This document shows positions 20,944 to 35,900 of a stretch of 64,000 nt of DNA, in pieces; within the stretch, counting starts at the first letter, position 1; each line of letters starts with the position of its first letter. The notes beneath the pieces are model-generated. The model was not told where the DNA came from. It searched no databases and was given only the letters and a program-made list of their open reading frames with translations. The translations under genes were made by a program, and so were the position numbers. Source of the DNA: Dendrophyllia cribrosa (taxonomy: Eukaryota > Cnidaria > Anthozoa > Scleractinia > Dendrophylliidae); contig JAJLRJ010000002.1 in NCBI GenBank assembly GCA_024195265.1, positions 45,912,252-45,976,251 on the forward strand, in the 5' to 3' direction.

Positions 20944-23900
20944 TTAACTTGTGTATAACTGGAAATCAAAGTCCACTTCTCCAGTAGTTGGTTCAAAATT
21001 GACAGAATATCTAACACGAGGAACATTGTCTTTTAAAAGAGCCTCATCTTCAATCCGAGGTGGTGACTGCATGAAATATACTCCTTGCTTGGTGTGACGA
21101 ACCCATTCAAACTTCGACCGCTCTTTGGGCAAGTCTTGATTCTGTAAGAAAAAAAAAGAAAAAAAGAAAAGGGGAATGAAAAGGTAATAAAAATGCCGAC
21201 CTCGTCAGGTCCTCTCTTACCATAAAAAAAAACTACACGCCCTTCGCTGTATGGGATTCTAATGCATTGAAGGTTTTGCTAATACACTGCTAAAACTCCT
21301 TATATATAAGTGCGGCCTCGCACTGGCTATTTTGGATCACGGATCACAGATCACAGAGGCGCAGCCGCGTGGTGCATTGGGGGCGAAAATAACTTTATTC
21401 GAGTTGAATGCAGCTTATCACTAGTGTTTACCTGTTGTAAACCTGTTGTCACTCTTAGTTTTTCTGTTAGGTGGAAATCCATCCATAACACTATACCATG
21501 GAGAGTGCCTGAGCTATTAAAACAAGAAATGCAGGTAAAAAATAAAATTATACGCAACTGAAAATAATAGCAGGTATTTTCAAAATGAGATACAAATAGG
21601 CCGTTAAACTGGAACTGACTTGCAATGGTGGCTCGTGCGGGAGAATATCGTTAAAAATATTTACATGTGAAAAAATTCGCCCACATAACATAAGCCTCGT
21701 CTGCAAACTAGTTCCAGTTTCGTACCGATGCTAATATGGCTTATTACAGAAAAATAGAAGATCCTGAGCATCGAAGCGTTACAAGCTATTAAAAGGAAAC
21801 AAGAAATGCAGATAAAAAAAATAATACGCAACTGAAAATAGCAGGCATTTTCAAAATGAAATACAAATAGGCCATTAAAATGGAATTAGCTTGCAATGGA
21901 GGCTCATGCGGGGGAATTAATTTATATTGCCATGTGAAAAAATTCCTGTGCACGAGCCTCGTCTGCAAGCTAGTTCCAGTTCAATACCGTGAATATAGAA
22001 TGACCAATTCGAGAAATGGAGGATCCTGGAGATTGTAGCGTAACAATCCAATACTTTAACAACTTTGCAGCGTTGAATCACGTTGAGTTAGGTTGAGTTA
22101 ACCCTGTAAAGTTACCATAGCCCTTTGAAACAAGACCTTAAAACTGATCTGAGTCTTGTACGATACTTGACAAAAACAAAAGATGGCGAAATCCTGCCTC
22201 ACTAGAGTAGATTTAGAGCTCAACCAGGAAAATGCTTCCTCGTATTCTCGTATTTTCACCCCAGCCAAAATAACCTGTATTCGGAAAAACTACTCCAATT
22301 CTGTTTGCTTTCTTACTCAGTGCTTATAGGAGTATACGAAAAACAATTTTTTGTGTATAGAAATCACTACACGTCATAAAACAAAACATTCTGTAGACAC
22401 TAAACAATATCTTCACCACAACACAACAGCTTACTAAGAACAGTTTTCATAACACCAAGAAATACCTGGTATAGTTGACCTCATCTTACCTTTGTAGCAT
22501 TATATCTCCCTCTATAGTCATTTTCTCGCTTGGTACGTTTTTCGTGAAGTCAAATGTCATGATGGATGATTCCTGAGTAAGTGCACGGCAGGGATACTCC
22601 CATACATGATGTGGTTCCAGCGCTATTCCGCGGCTTTTTTCATTATTGATTCCTTCATTGGATAGCTTTGAGCCCTAAAATGCAACAAAGACTTTTGAAG
22701 TTGCCTTAAATTTTGTTCCCGTGTAGAGTTATGATCGACAACGACAAAATTTAATGGCGGAGTTTTTAACATTCATTAATAAGGAGTATTTTTTTTTTTA
22801 TGTTACCTACCCATTGGTTTGGTGTATGCAGTGGTACCCCGATATAACAAACCACTTTATAACGAAGGCCCTGGTATAATGAACACAATATTGTTCAGCT
22901 CAGTTGTAGTAAAATGTATGGAAAAAAAAAACGATATATCGAACTCCCGTTATAAGGAACACATTTCCCCAGTCCCTTGGGACTTCGTTATATCGGGGGT
23001 TCCACTGTCGTATGATTTCCATTCCAAGACCTTTGAAATACCACTTAGACAACGAGTACTGTAGTCTCTCATTTATCTCAGAGATAGTACGGTGGGCGAT
23101 TACGCGAGCGCGCACGGAAATCGCCTCCCCTCGAGGAAACGCGACTTGCAGGGGCGGAGACTCTTAATGGGTTGAGGTGAAGGTATTGAAAACGGCGCGG
23201 CGAGAGAAGACCCTGGCAAAAACAAACCACATGACCTCAAAATGTTCCAATACCATACTCACAGCCATTTTGAATCAGTTTAAACCCCAAAATGTTGGGA
23301 CATTTTATCTTCACGTGATCTGGCTGTTTGCCAGGGTTCTTCTTTTCTCTCATCGCCATTTTGAACACAGAGAAAACCATGGAACAAGGTTGCATTTATG
23401 AAAACACAACACAAATATGACATGTAACTGTGTATCAGTAATTATAATGTAAACAGCTGCAAACTGTATGAAAGGAAAGCAACAATTCCAGTCCATTCTT
23501 TACCTCAATGAGTTTGTCAAACAAAGTCAAATCAAATCCTTCCACAATTTTTACAGGAGCATGAAACTTCCAAAGATCTTCAAACTCAACTGGAAATCAG
23601 ACAAAAGACAACGACAAATAATTAAACTACAACAGGACCTGAGGACCTCTAAAACCCACGACTTTTATACCAAAGCTTGAAGAAGATATTATTGGCCTTT
23701 GACAAGCATTTTCTTGCCTAAGTTATTGTAACTGTAGTTGTGTCAATCTGTCAGATCTACAATCCTCGTCACATTTTGTTGGGACATCTCACGCTCAAAA
23801 CATATTCACCCTACAGTTGGCTTCCTTCCCTTCCAATGTTGAATTTTGCGGCTCTGAGATCACTAAATGTCAAACCAACATTGAGAAGGGAGAGAGACCC

Positions 23901-26900
23901 ACATGTGTACCAACAAATGTGACGAGAATTGTAGTTATTACTTTAAGGTAATCAATTAGTTGAACAAGTTATTGGAATTGTTGAATTTGTTTTAATTGTT
24001 TTAAAACAAGAAGTGTGTCATACATTTATAAACCTATTTAATTACAGGCCCTTCACCGCTTTGCAGTACCAATAGCACTGGAACACAAGTGGGTGCCATA
24101 TTTAACCTCGGGCATTCCAGGGCTATTGTAAAATAAGATGTTAATGAGAATCAAAGGCTCCCACAAGCCAACTCGTGAAAACGAAATGCTCTTAATAGAA
24201 AATTCTGCACACCTTCTGACCTCCCCTCCCCTAGGCATTTTTCTCCACCGAAAATCCCCCCCCCCCCCCCTCCTCCCCTTCCCCACCCCTGCATCCAACT
24301 GACCGAGTGAAATTTCTACCCAAATACTATAATTTGTTTCAACGCTTCACGTATTCACGGGCACGTTCCCAAAAAAGGTTGCAATGTTGAAATAAAGCTG
24401 CATCCAGATTACCCACGATCTTTCCTGTCCACTCGACAATCTGAGATGGCTGAATAGGCCATTTCCGAGTTACCTTATGCCTCGTTGTCAAAGCGAGGCT
24501 AGGTGCACAACCTTTCATATGGAAATAAGTTTTTATTCAAATGCAAATAAAACTCATTTCCATATGAAAGGTTGTGCACCTAGCCTCGCTTTGACAACGA
24601 GGCATAAGGTAACTCGGAAATGGCCTATTAAGCAGATGGTGATTTTCGAGACAGGGATTGAACAATACCGTAACTGTGGCAACTTTTGAGTGGCCCTACT
24701 TACAGGGCGCCCAGAATGTTTTTTTTTTTCTGTTTTCTACATTGTACCTTTAAAACTGACCTGCTAATGCCTTCAGCGTTGCACCCTGTGGGAGTACCCT
24801 CACCCCTGGTCTTGATATCCTAGCAGCGCTGGACGCAGCGTACCAGAAATAAAGATGGTGCCAAGGAAACAGTGCACTTGTAAAGAATGGTTCACCTAAA
24901 ATAACATCAACCTGCAAAGATAAACAACAACAACAACAAAAATCTTTATTAGTTAGTTATAAAACAATGTTATCGAAACGCCTTATCACATACACTGTAG
25001 TAAAAAGACTGTCTAAAGTAATAACTTGTTTGTTTTGATTCTGCATCAAATGAGTGATACAATAATCATATTGCACTAGTTTTTTTTACCACCAAAAATC
25101 AACTGTTTGTTAAAAGATTCATGGATAATGGGATCTGTCTGATCAGATTGATCGACCATGCTAGGTAGGTATCGTTACACGCATTGAGGGAAGCCTTGGT
25201 GGCCCCATTTTAGTTGTGTTGAACGCAAAGGACGAGGAACGACCATATATCAGCTGGGACAGTGCACCTTTAATCAAACATTGTAACATGGCTGAAGGTA
25301 ATGTCCAGGGGCCCGTTTCTTGAAACTCCCGGTAACTTTTCGGGCCCGAAGCCAAATATTGAAATCAAAATCTAAAGAATAAAAGCGCAGGTCTTAGCGA
25401 ACAAACCAGTCCATTTTGTTTTGCTAACTGATAGTTTTATCGTATTATCTGCAAAACTTTTGAAACCTCAATCTTCAATGAAAATAAAACAGCTTTTCAG
25501 GCCCGGTAATTACCGGGTCTTTCGAGAAACGGCTCCCTGTCCTGAATCTGAATCTGAGTCTGAATCTGTACCTGATCACTGGGCAAGTCTTTAGCTTGAA
25601 GGTCTGATGCTTCTTTGTTAAGGATTTCTATTTTTTCACCTAGTCCATTTAAATCCATTAACTACAACAACAAAAAAAGAAGTAAAGTTAAAATATTGCT
25701 GACTACTCATTACTTTTAAGCAACTTATAAAATAGCAACACGGAAAGCCTTCATGTTTATGGCTGATTAGTGGATTGAAGATGAATTACAGCCCGTACCG
25801 CGCAAACTCAGCTCGGCAATGTTTGTGAGACTCACAAACAAGGAACGTTTACTAGCTAAAATGAAAATTACGGAACAAACTTACCTTTTCCTTCGTTATT
25901 AACGTCAGATATCCTTGCCAAACAATAATAATAAGTAAAAGAACCCCAAAGTTTCTCAAACCGACGGTTCAGCTCATCGAGCATTCGTAAACACAATGGC
26001 TGTAATGGCGCACTGACGGTTTACTCCCATTTACTCCATGTATGCTATTACCGAAGTGTAACACATCAACAAATTCAAAACAAAAAAATGAAAACAAACC
26101 CCAAGATTGCGCAGTACGGACTGTAATTCAGCTTTAAGGTCAGCCATAAAATGGAACCTTTTTTCTGGGATTGAGTTCCTGTGACCAAGTCTCGGGGACA
26201 AGACAGTCCTTTACTGTGAACTACCCATCTACAGTATATCAAAAAGTACATTTGCTAAAAAAAACTATGTTGCAGCATCTGTAGTTGTGTCACATGAATA
26301 ATTGGTATTAGTATATACTGAAACAGTGGATAGCATTGTTGGCGCGCTCTGATTGGCTACTGAAACTCGGAATAGCAAGTGCTATTCACCTCCCAGCAAT
26401 TTGCGCGCGAAAATTGTAATCGTTGACAGGAATAAATGAGTTAAAAAGCATCATTTTCGTTATATTATCTCACTGTTTCAGTATATACTAAAACAACTAT
26501 TCACCTCAATGTAGGTGGGTAGTGGTGGATATTTACCTCGACGTGAAATATCCACCACTACCCACCTTCACTTCGGTGAATAGTTGTTAATTATCAACTG
26601 AGTTGATAAGGTAAATTGTCTACCATGACAAGATTAAAGAAGCTGACATTTCAAGCGCAAGCCCATTGCCTGAGCAAATGAAGTAATTCTGCGCTGTGTG
26701 TGGTTTATATATATTGATCATGTGAACGGTGGAGCGATGCTATTGGTGGAAACATAATAACGTGAAAAACAGGAATAAATTAGTTGAATAAAAATCGTTT
26801 GTTGATTCCATGGGGATTAAAGTGCCTGTAACCCTTAAATACATATTTTAAGAATCAACTCTATGCTCATTGAATAGTTAAATGGTGAAATATTCCTTGT

Positions 26901-29900
26901 TTTGAACGTCGAGTTATTGAGTTATACAGATTTGAATTTACAAAATGCTAATTAGATGACGTCAACCGGGGACTTTGCCATTATTTAGATACACCAATTT
27001 ACAATGCGCAGTTTACAGCTTGAGGATAATTAATTTGATAAATACTAAAAATAAACTGTGGATAGTCAATTGATTCGTAAAAAATATTACTTGGAGGTGA
27101 AAATAAGTAGTTGAATAATAAATGATTCTTGGGTTGACATCATCTAATTAGCATTTTTTAATTTCAAATCTCTACAACTCAATAATGCGACGTTCAAAAC
27201 AAGAAATATTTCACCATTTAACTATTCAATGTGATTAGAGTTGATTATGAAAATATGTATTTAAGGGTTATAGGCACTTTAAGAGTGCTGATTAACAGAA
27301 AAATATCTCTGCTTTACGTCGTCGCTCCAAACAGCTCAAAGAATCAGTTAACTTTGACTTTATAAGTTTATTCTTAAATGTGCTAGACTTAGAATTAGAT
27401 CGATGCCACAATGTGCATAATCTCACCTTCCTTAGAAACTTCTGATACAAACCAGACGACTCTAAAGTAACAACCTGAGAAAATATTAATCATCTTTAGT
27501 CAGAATCAAATCCAAGTCAAAGTATTTAAAGCTGCATTTCCACATGTTTCATGAGTATCCTTGTATTCCTTGAGTATCTGATTGTTCCGTTTGTAGGCGA
27601 AATCTTGAAATCTAAGTCACGACATGCTCAAAACTGGGCAGATTACAAAGAAAACTGGTCTGGTGACAAAAAAAACCACCCCTTTCCAGACTGTCTTCAC
27701 TCTCCCCCATCCACAGAGCAGTTTTGTTTTTGTACTCTCCCCAGTTTTTTTATGCGCCGTGACACTGAGCACTGAACAAAACTGACAAAGGAAACCACTT
27801 AAGTTTCCGAAACCAGTCTTGCTAATAAAGTTCTTTTCAGAACACAATGGCCACACACAGCCATTCCTGCAGAAAAAAAAATGGCCAGCCAACTTTCCTC
27901 AATCTTCTAAACTGATTCTCACAAACCTATATTTAGCACCATACAACTTGCAACCCTAAAGGGAAACCTCATCATGGGGCCTCGCTCATTTCCTAGTACT
28001 CCCGTTGTTGCTTACCGGAAGGTCATAATCTCTCCAAACGACTTTCTAGTCCGTGGGATTCGAATAAATGACAGGACAATTTGTCTAAGGGTTGAACTGA
28101 ACACTGAATAACGGAGTTATATGCGGTAAGGAAAATAGGGAACTGTGAACAGTCTACGACAGTTTTTGTACACATTCACCTTCAATGTTTTCCTGAACAA
28201 CTACCCTTTTGATTTTCGTCTTCTAATTTCACCAGATGAACTACATGTAAATGTTTCTTCGGTGAATGTTTACTTCACCAAAGTGGTACTAAACAAGGCT
28301 GCAATGAACTTTGGACTGAACATACATGTAGCATGAAGCTGACACTGTACCTTATCAAAACCAGCCTTTGCAGCCATCACAGGGAGCAATGACACATCAC
28401 TAATGCATAGACATCGTTTACTTCCTTCTGCAACCAGCTGAAAAGCAAATAGTTACAGAAGTGAGACTTATCTAAATGTTGAATGGAAAAGAGGCTGCTC
28501 AGATGCTGACATACAAGAACAAAAAAAAACCCAGCCTGATTGGCAGGCGTAAACAAAAAAAGGGGGATGGAGTGCAAAAAAGGAGAGGGGGAGAAGGGAA
28601 GGAGCGCCCGCTATAAGAACTGAGCAATTCGCATTAAGCCCACAGATTTCCTGGTAATAGAATTATGTCAACTGCCAATAAGTTCACCAATCAGAAACTG
28701 GTGTGCACTTTATTCACATGGGAATTTACTATGTTTACCACCGCCCAGCGTGAAAGCCAATCGGAATTTTGTGGCAAGAGATCAAATGTCAGGCTTGTGG
28801 GATGTGCAGTGGATAAAAGTGACACACATGTAACAAGCACATTTGTGCAGTGTTCTGCCTTTGTCACATAAGCCTCACATACATGTATAACTCAATAACT
28901 TTGCTTTAAAGGCCAACTTGTGGTCACACTTGGCTTATGTTGCCTCCAACATATCTTGGTTACCAGATATTATATGGAGCAGTCAGGGCCGGCCTAATCA
29001 GTTAATTTTAAATAAACAGTCTGTAAGAGGCATGTACAAAGTGTCATAATTTTACAGTGTGCTAGTCATGCAATAGGCAGAGTACAAATCTTGTACCTGT
29101 TTCAGTGCTTGCTTAAATGCTTGTGACCTTTGCTTATCATTCAACATGGCAAATCTATGTCGACTCCATGTCACATGGGCGCCACAAGTGCACAAAGGAC
29201 GATCAACTGTTGTTGCAATTCTTAAGGATTAAAAGCAAATAAACAATTAATGGAACTTAATTATTTAGTAACTGCCACAGTTGCCATATTCACTGTTAGA
29301 ACATATTTTTTTCAGGATGCACTACGAAATGAGGACAGAACACTGCAAATAATCATACAATATTTATTCTTTGGTCATGCAGATACACCCTGCATCTGCG
29401 CAATGAATATATTTGGGAGATGAAAAGCATGGCAACAGTTATGGTTAACATACCGATTTTGTGGTGAAACATCAAACCAAATGCTATAGTCGTCATGACA
29501 ACACTGAATATTCACCTTTTCACCTGAAATAGTAACATTCAGCTAGCTTTTAAAGCATATTGTTTTTGTTCCTCTGTTCAGGATTGTATACAAATTTATA
29601 GTAGTGGGGGAAAAGAATACATGTCTTGTTTTTCCAGTCCTGAGTAATATTTGAGAAAAATTTAAAACATTGAGGAGTTAATTGGCAAAAAGAACTTTTC
29701 AAAAGATTCTCAAAGTGAAATAACGTCTCAATTTCTACTATACTGTAAGTACAGTAGTTACTGAGGTTTTCACACATGCAATGTATATGTTGTAGTTAAC
29801 TTTTTATTTCAGGTAATTTTTATTTTTCCATTGTTTTTGGGTATGGTAATATATGCTAATGAATTTGAAACAAAGGAAAAAATAAAAATTACCTGAAATA

Positions 29901-32900
29901 AAAAATTAACTACAACATATACAAGGATTTTTTTATTATTTTTTTTTATTGAGCAAATAAGAAAACATACAGCAACAACAACAATAACAAAAGGTAACAT
30001 GAGAAGAGATACTGAAGAGTCAATTAATTTACAAATGTTTTAAACACTATGAATAACAGGTGTTACATGTACACTTGAAAACGGGGTTTTCTATGTCGTA
30101 TTTCCAGTTTTTCCAGTATTTCCAGTGTCGTTTTCTATGTCGTATTTAAAGTTTTTTGTGATAGTTTTTGTAAATATACATGTAGCTAGTATTTAGCAAA
30201 TAAAAGAGTATACCTGCCAAGTCTCACGCCTGATCGCACGCCAACTCACGCCTATGGAGCAATTTCTCACGCCTGACTTACAGATTTGAGCTACATGTAT
30301 CAGCCTTAACTGATCGTATGTATATTTCTGTCTTAATATTATTAGTAAAAATGTACCTTCTTGTATATGCAGGGGTCTTTTTAAGAAATAAACTGCTTGC
30401 ATCCAATGGTCCCGCCACTGTATTAAAGAAAAATAACACGTCAACATTAAGCAGAGCAAAATAATATAATCATTCAGACTACAGTCAAACCTCTATTAAC
30501 CCATTGCCACCTCAGCTGCATGGGATTTTTTTGGGTTTTGTACGTGTAGCTTTAACTTGAGCAAAGGATTAATTGCCATATTAATTTTTGGCCTCATTTG
30601 TATGTGCACCTCCCCATCATTTTTAACCGGAGTACCCCTCCTAGCTCTAGAAAAAGTGGAGAAAGGGTGTCTTCTCTTAGCACCAATCATACCTGTCTAT
30701 TGTTGCTATCAGGGTGGGCCCAGCATGGCGCCGTTGTAAGGGTGATTTCACCATCAACATCCATATCTAACATCCACCACATAATAACCCCATGAGCAAG
30801 ACCAGAGTTCTTTACCGACGTCTCAACACAGTAATGAGATACAGTTTTATCACTGTCAGTTTTGTCTTTTGTGTCAGGTACAGATAGCTTGTTAGTGCAG
30901 TCTGACTTTGTAGAAGCAGAATTGTTGCAAAAATCAAACCTGAAAAGGAAGAAGTTTTATTAATTGCAAGACTGATTTTATGGTCTATAAATATTTGCAT
31001 TTTTTAGGTAGTCTTCCATCTCATCTCCAAATGGAAATTCAAATGCATCTACACATATATGTATTATTCATCATTTAATGATATTTTAGCATATATTCCC
31101 TGCCCAATTTACACTCATGAATGAGTGTTGTCTTTTATTGCATGTTAAAACATTATATTGTCTAGATGACTGATTAGCTAAATGAATGACTTACTGACTG
31201 ACTGACTTAGTAACTTTTTGACTAACTGAATGATAGACTTTAGTAACCAACTGACTGACTATAGTGACTGACTGAGAAACAGGACAATAATATATACTGT
31301 ACCTGTAACTGATGAACTGACAGACTGACTGACTGACCTAAGCTGACTGACTGATAAAAATGATTTCATGCAACAGGATCGAGTTATGTATATTATTTTG
31401 ACAGGGATTCTGACAGGGTGTGGGGAAAAAAATAAAATTGTGCGGGAGGTTTGGGGCGCGGGATTGCGCAATCCTGTGACCAACCAAATATTCTATCACC
31501 AGTGTTCTAGCCAGGCCAGAAAAATATGACAGGTAGGAAATTCTGCATAAATGAAAAATACAAATAGATACTTTACTTTGGGGATTAAAATGCACCCAGC
31601 AATCGCCAATTTGCGGCTGTTTTTCTTCACCAAAGTTTATTTGTCTCAACAAAATCACATTGCGTGACATGACGAACTCGATCGGGTAAAACCGAAATAC
31701 CACCTCAAAATAAAATGTTTCCGATCTGAGCGAGTTCCTTTATGAAAAATCCGTACATGTTATGTAGTGTGAATAATTTCCAATGAAGGTTCGCACAATT
31801 TCTTCGAAAGTTTGCCGCAAAAACACAACCCGAGATGTATGCAAATTGCGTGCTAAATGTAATTTGATAGCATGTTTGTTTTGCATTTTCCTGAATGAAA
31901 ATGTCTTTCACTTGATTGAAAAAATCAAATCCAGTATTCTGATCAGAACTTAATAATTTTCTCCTGTCAATCTGAAGTTCCAGCACTTTAATAGTTTGTT
32001 TGTCGATTCGCAAACTTGATAAGTTCTTTGTGAAAATATAACTCAGAGTGACATTCATTTTGGCACGACGGTACATTTCTTCGGTGTTTCTTCTTCGGTC
32101 CCCAACATATCAAACTGAAAGAGGAAGTGAAAGCGCTCCAAAAAATATCAACAGACTGCTAAGAAAAACAACATACATGTAATATCTGGAAAACGACAAC
32201 TAAAAAGCTACGAGAAAAATTCGGTAGGAAGTGAAGTCGGATAGAAATAAATTTGAGACTAGTTCCCAGGACGGCGCAAAGAGAATGCCTTGTTGTTTTA
32301 ATAGCGATCCGCTCGAGCTGTTCGAGGAAAGCGAGGGATTTCTCGATTGTTTGGAAGGAAAATGGGCTGAAAATAGCCTAAAACGTTTCTCGAAGTCTTG
32401 GTTATAAATAGAAATACCTGATTTAATTAAAATTGTAAGCAAATATTTCAGTATTGTGTGGGATTGTGCAGATTTTTAGGAATTGTGCGGAATTGTGCGG
32501 GTTTGACCGAATTGTGCGGTCCCGCACCCTTGCACCTTGTCAGAACCCCTGTTTTGACTTCTACATGAATCAAGTATGTACATGTATCACTTAATATAAA
32601 CAGGGATTCTGACAGGGTGCGCGGGTGCGGGACCGCACAATTCGGTCAAACCCGCACAATTCCGCACAATTCCTAAAAATCCGCACAATCCCGCACAATA
32701 CTGAAATATTTGCTTAAAATTTTAATTAAATCAGGTATTTCTATTGATTACCAAGTTTTCGAGAAACGTTTTAGGCTATTTTCAGCCCATTTTCCTTCCA
32801 AACAATCGAGAAATCCTTCGCTTTCCTCGAACAGCTCGAGCGGATCGATATAAAAACAACAAGGCGTTCTCTTCGCCGTCCTGGGAACTAGTCTCAGTTT

Positions 32901-35900
32901 TACTTCTTTCCGACTTCCTACAGAATTTTTCGCGTAGCTTTTTAGTTGTCGTTTTCCAGACATTATGTCGTTTTTCTTAGCTGCCAATATTTTTTCGAGC
33001 GCTTTCGCTTCCTCTTTAATATGTTGGGGACCGAAGAAGAAACACCGAAGAAATGTACTCGGTCGCGCCGAAATGAATGTCACTCTGTCTGAATTATTTT
33101 CGCTAAGAACTGATCAAGTTTGCGAATCGACAAACAAACTATTAAAGCACTGGAACTTCGGATTGATAGGAGAAAATTATTAAGTTCTGATCAGGATACT
33201 GGATTTTATTTTTTCAATCAAGTGAAAGACGTTTTCATTCGGGAAAAGGAAAACAAACATGCTATCAAATTACATTTAGCACGCAATTTGCATACATCTC
33301 GAGGTTGTATTTTTGCGGCAAACTTGCGAAGAAATTGTGTGAACCTTTAATGGAAATTATTCACACTACATAAAATGTACGGATTTTTCAGAAAGGAACT
33401 CGCTCAGATAAGAAACATTTTATTTAGAGGTGGTATTTCGGTTTTACCCGATCGAGTTCATCGTGTCACGCAATGTGATTTTGTTGAAACAAATAAACTT
33501 TGGTGAAGAAAAACAGCCGCAAATTGGCGATTGCTGGGTATATTTTAATCCCCAACGTAAAACATCCATTTGTATTTTTCATTTATGCATAATTTCCTCC
33601 CTGTCATATTTTTCTGGCCTGGCTAGAACACTGGTGATTGAATATTTGGTTGGTCACAGGATTGCGCAATACCGCACAATTTCCCGCACAATCGAAGTTA
33701 TTTCCTGCACAATTTGCCCCAAAACTCCCGCACAATTTTGGATTTTTTCCCGCACCCTGTCAGAATCCCTGAAAATAAATGTTCTTTTTATTGAAAATAT
33801 GTTCAAAAATTATAAGGCCAATAGAAGAATAAACTGTGCTTATGCTCCAAAGAGGTCTTTATTTCATGAAATTTCTTCTGTAGGTCTTAATCTACACTCA
33901 TGACAACCAATGTTGTCCAGATACAGTACAATATTTAGGATTTACATGTACATGTACCTTAAAACTGGGAGAGGGGCTGACAAAATGTGAATTTCTTCAT
34001 CAGAAAGTTCATCAACATGTAGATCAAAAGCACTCGCTGTCCCACAACACTGCTCCATATCAGCTGGTAAAGCCAAGTCTTGGTTCTCAGACATCTGAAC
34101 AAGAAGTTAAAAGATCATTTACATTTATTGTTAGTAACCACAATGAGCACCAATAGAGCTAAGAAACATTTATTTCAAAGGGCATCATAAGTCTTAGTCC
34201 TGTAGTAATTACATGTATCCTCCTCTCCCAAACCAGTGTTTAAATATGGCATCAACATAGCATGAGGGGAGTATTTGTATATTAGCCCCTCAGTTTTCTT
34301 AGTATTAGACATTAGTTGATTGGGCAAGAAACCCCCAGGGTCTCGATTTTTTGGAAAGCCGTTTCTGTCCCACAAAAAGTCTTGGGCTTGCAAAAAAAAA
34401 AAAAAATTGTATCGTCCCTTTCTCACAAAATCTGAAATTTATCATTCGCCACCCCTACATGTATAGTCAGCAATAAAGAAATAATTATTATTATAGTTTT
34501 GTATTATTTTGTTGTTAGTTAATCTGCTCTGAATTGACACTTATCATGCTGATTGAAATACTTACAGCCTTCAGTAACTTTATGAAAATGGAGGTACATG
34601 ATTGTACATTTATCTAAAGTTATGCAAATATAAGCAAGTGGATGTATTTTTTAAAATTACACTGCATATGCAAATTTGTACCACATATACATGTATGTAA
34701 ATTTATGATAGCAAAATTGTGCAACCTCTCAGACAACTAGAGCAATGGTATATTATCAGACCTCTCAAGAAAGCCGTGAGACTCACGATTTTGAGGGCAA
34801 CCTCACGGTCTCACAATGAGGCACAGAAATCTTAAAGGGAGGGTTTCATGGTTCGGCGCATGTGCAAGCTATGGCGTAAGCCATTTTTAATATGAATTTA
34901 AAAATTCATTGTTTAGACCAATCGGAAGCGAGGAGATAACTCTGGCGGGAAATTTGCCCGTGAAAATTTCGCTGACTGAATGGATGATTGTACATATACC
35001 AATGTGCGCCATGAAAGCCACCAGAGCGTAGAATAAATCCTTCGGGTCAAAGGTTTTATTCAGTGTTGACTTTGTCGGTGTAATCCGTTGAAATTTTCTG
35101 TGAATTTTGGTCATCCTTCGCTTTGTTTGGACTAATTATAGTATGTGATTATTGAAGTAAATGTGAGTGGATTTTTAACCAATAAAATTGGCAAGTAAGC
35201 GAATAAAGCATTTTAATCTGTGCACATGCGCCAAACCGTGAAACCCTCCCTTTAAGGTAAGCAGATTTACAAGCCGATGGAATACACTTTCCTTATCTGA
35301 ATATTTTCATTTTTGCCTTTAAAAATTCTTTTCCTGGTGCCAATTCTGTCGAAATGCGCAGTTCTAAGGCATATTTGTCATATTTAATCGACTGGTTGCC
35401 AAGAAAATTGGACCTTACAACCAAATTTAGAAGGCAAGTGCCAAATAAGGTTATCGTTACCAGTTTATCGCATCCAGATTTGAGATACGTTTGGTCCAAG
35501 AAGGCAGCCTTTGTGTACAATGATGAGCACTGACCCTAAACCGGAGTGTATTGAAGCCTTCAAAATAACATTAATTTCTTTGTTGCTAGGGTGACATAAT
35601 ATTTTACATCATTGATAAACAGAAACAAAAACTATATTTTGATGAACACCTGGTTTTAGTTCTTTTTTATACTGTCGATAAAACCCAGGTTTTTCCCCAA
35701 ATCTCCAGGTTTTTGGACCTTGAACTCTAGGTTTTTGGTATTTTGGGGTTGAGAGGTCTGTATTATTAAATATTTACCTGCTTTGGGTTCAGCTGATGCA
35801 TATTCCAAAGAGCTTCACTTCCAAAAACTTGAACATAAATTGTAGCAGCTGCAGGAACACTGACAAACCCTGGCTGTAAAAAGGGGAACTAAGATTATTC

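Noticed and set aside
31402..33771. Open frames of 111-157 codons in the 1.15-kb elements
   Set aside because: They recur in three transposon copies with different frameshifts, and no domain is recognisable. Treated as decayed element sequence.
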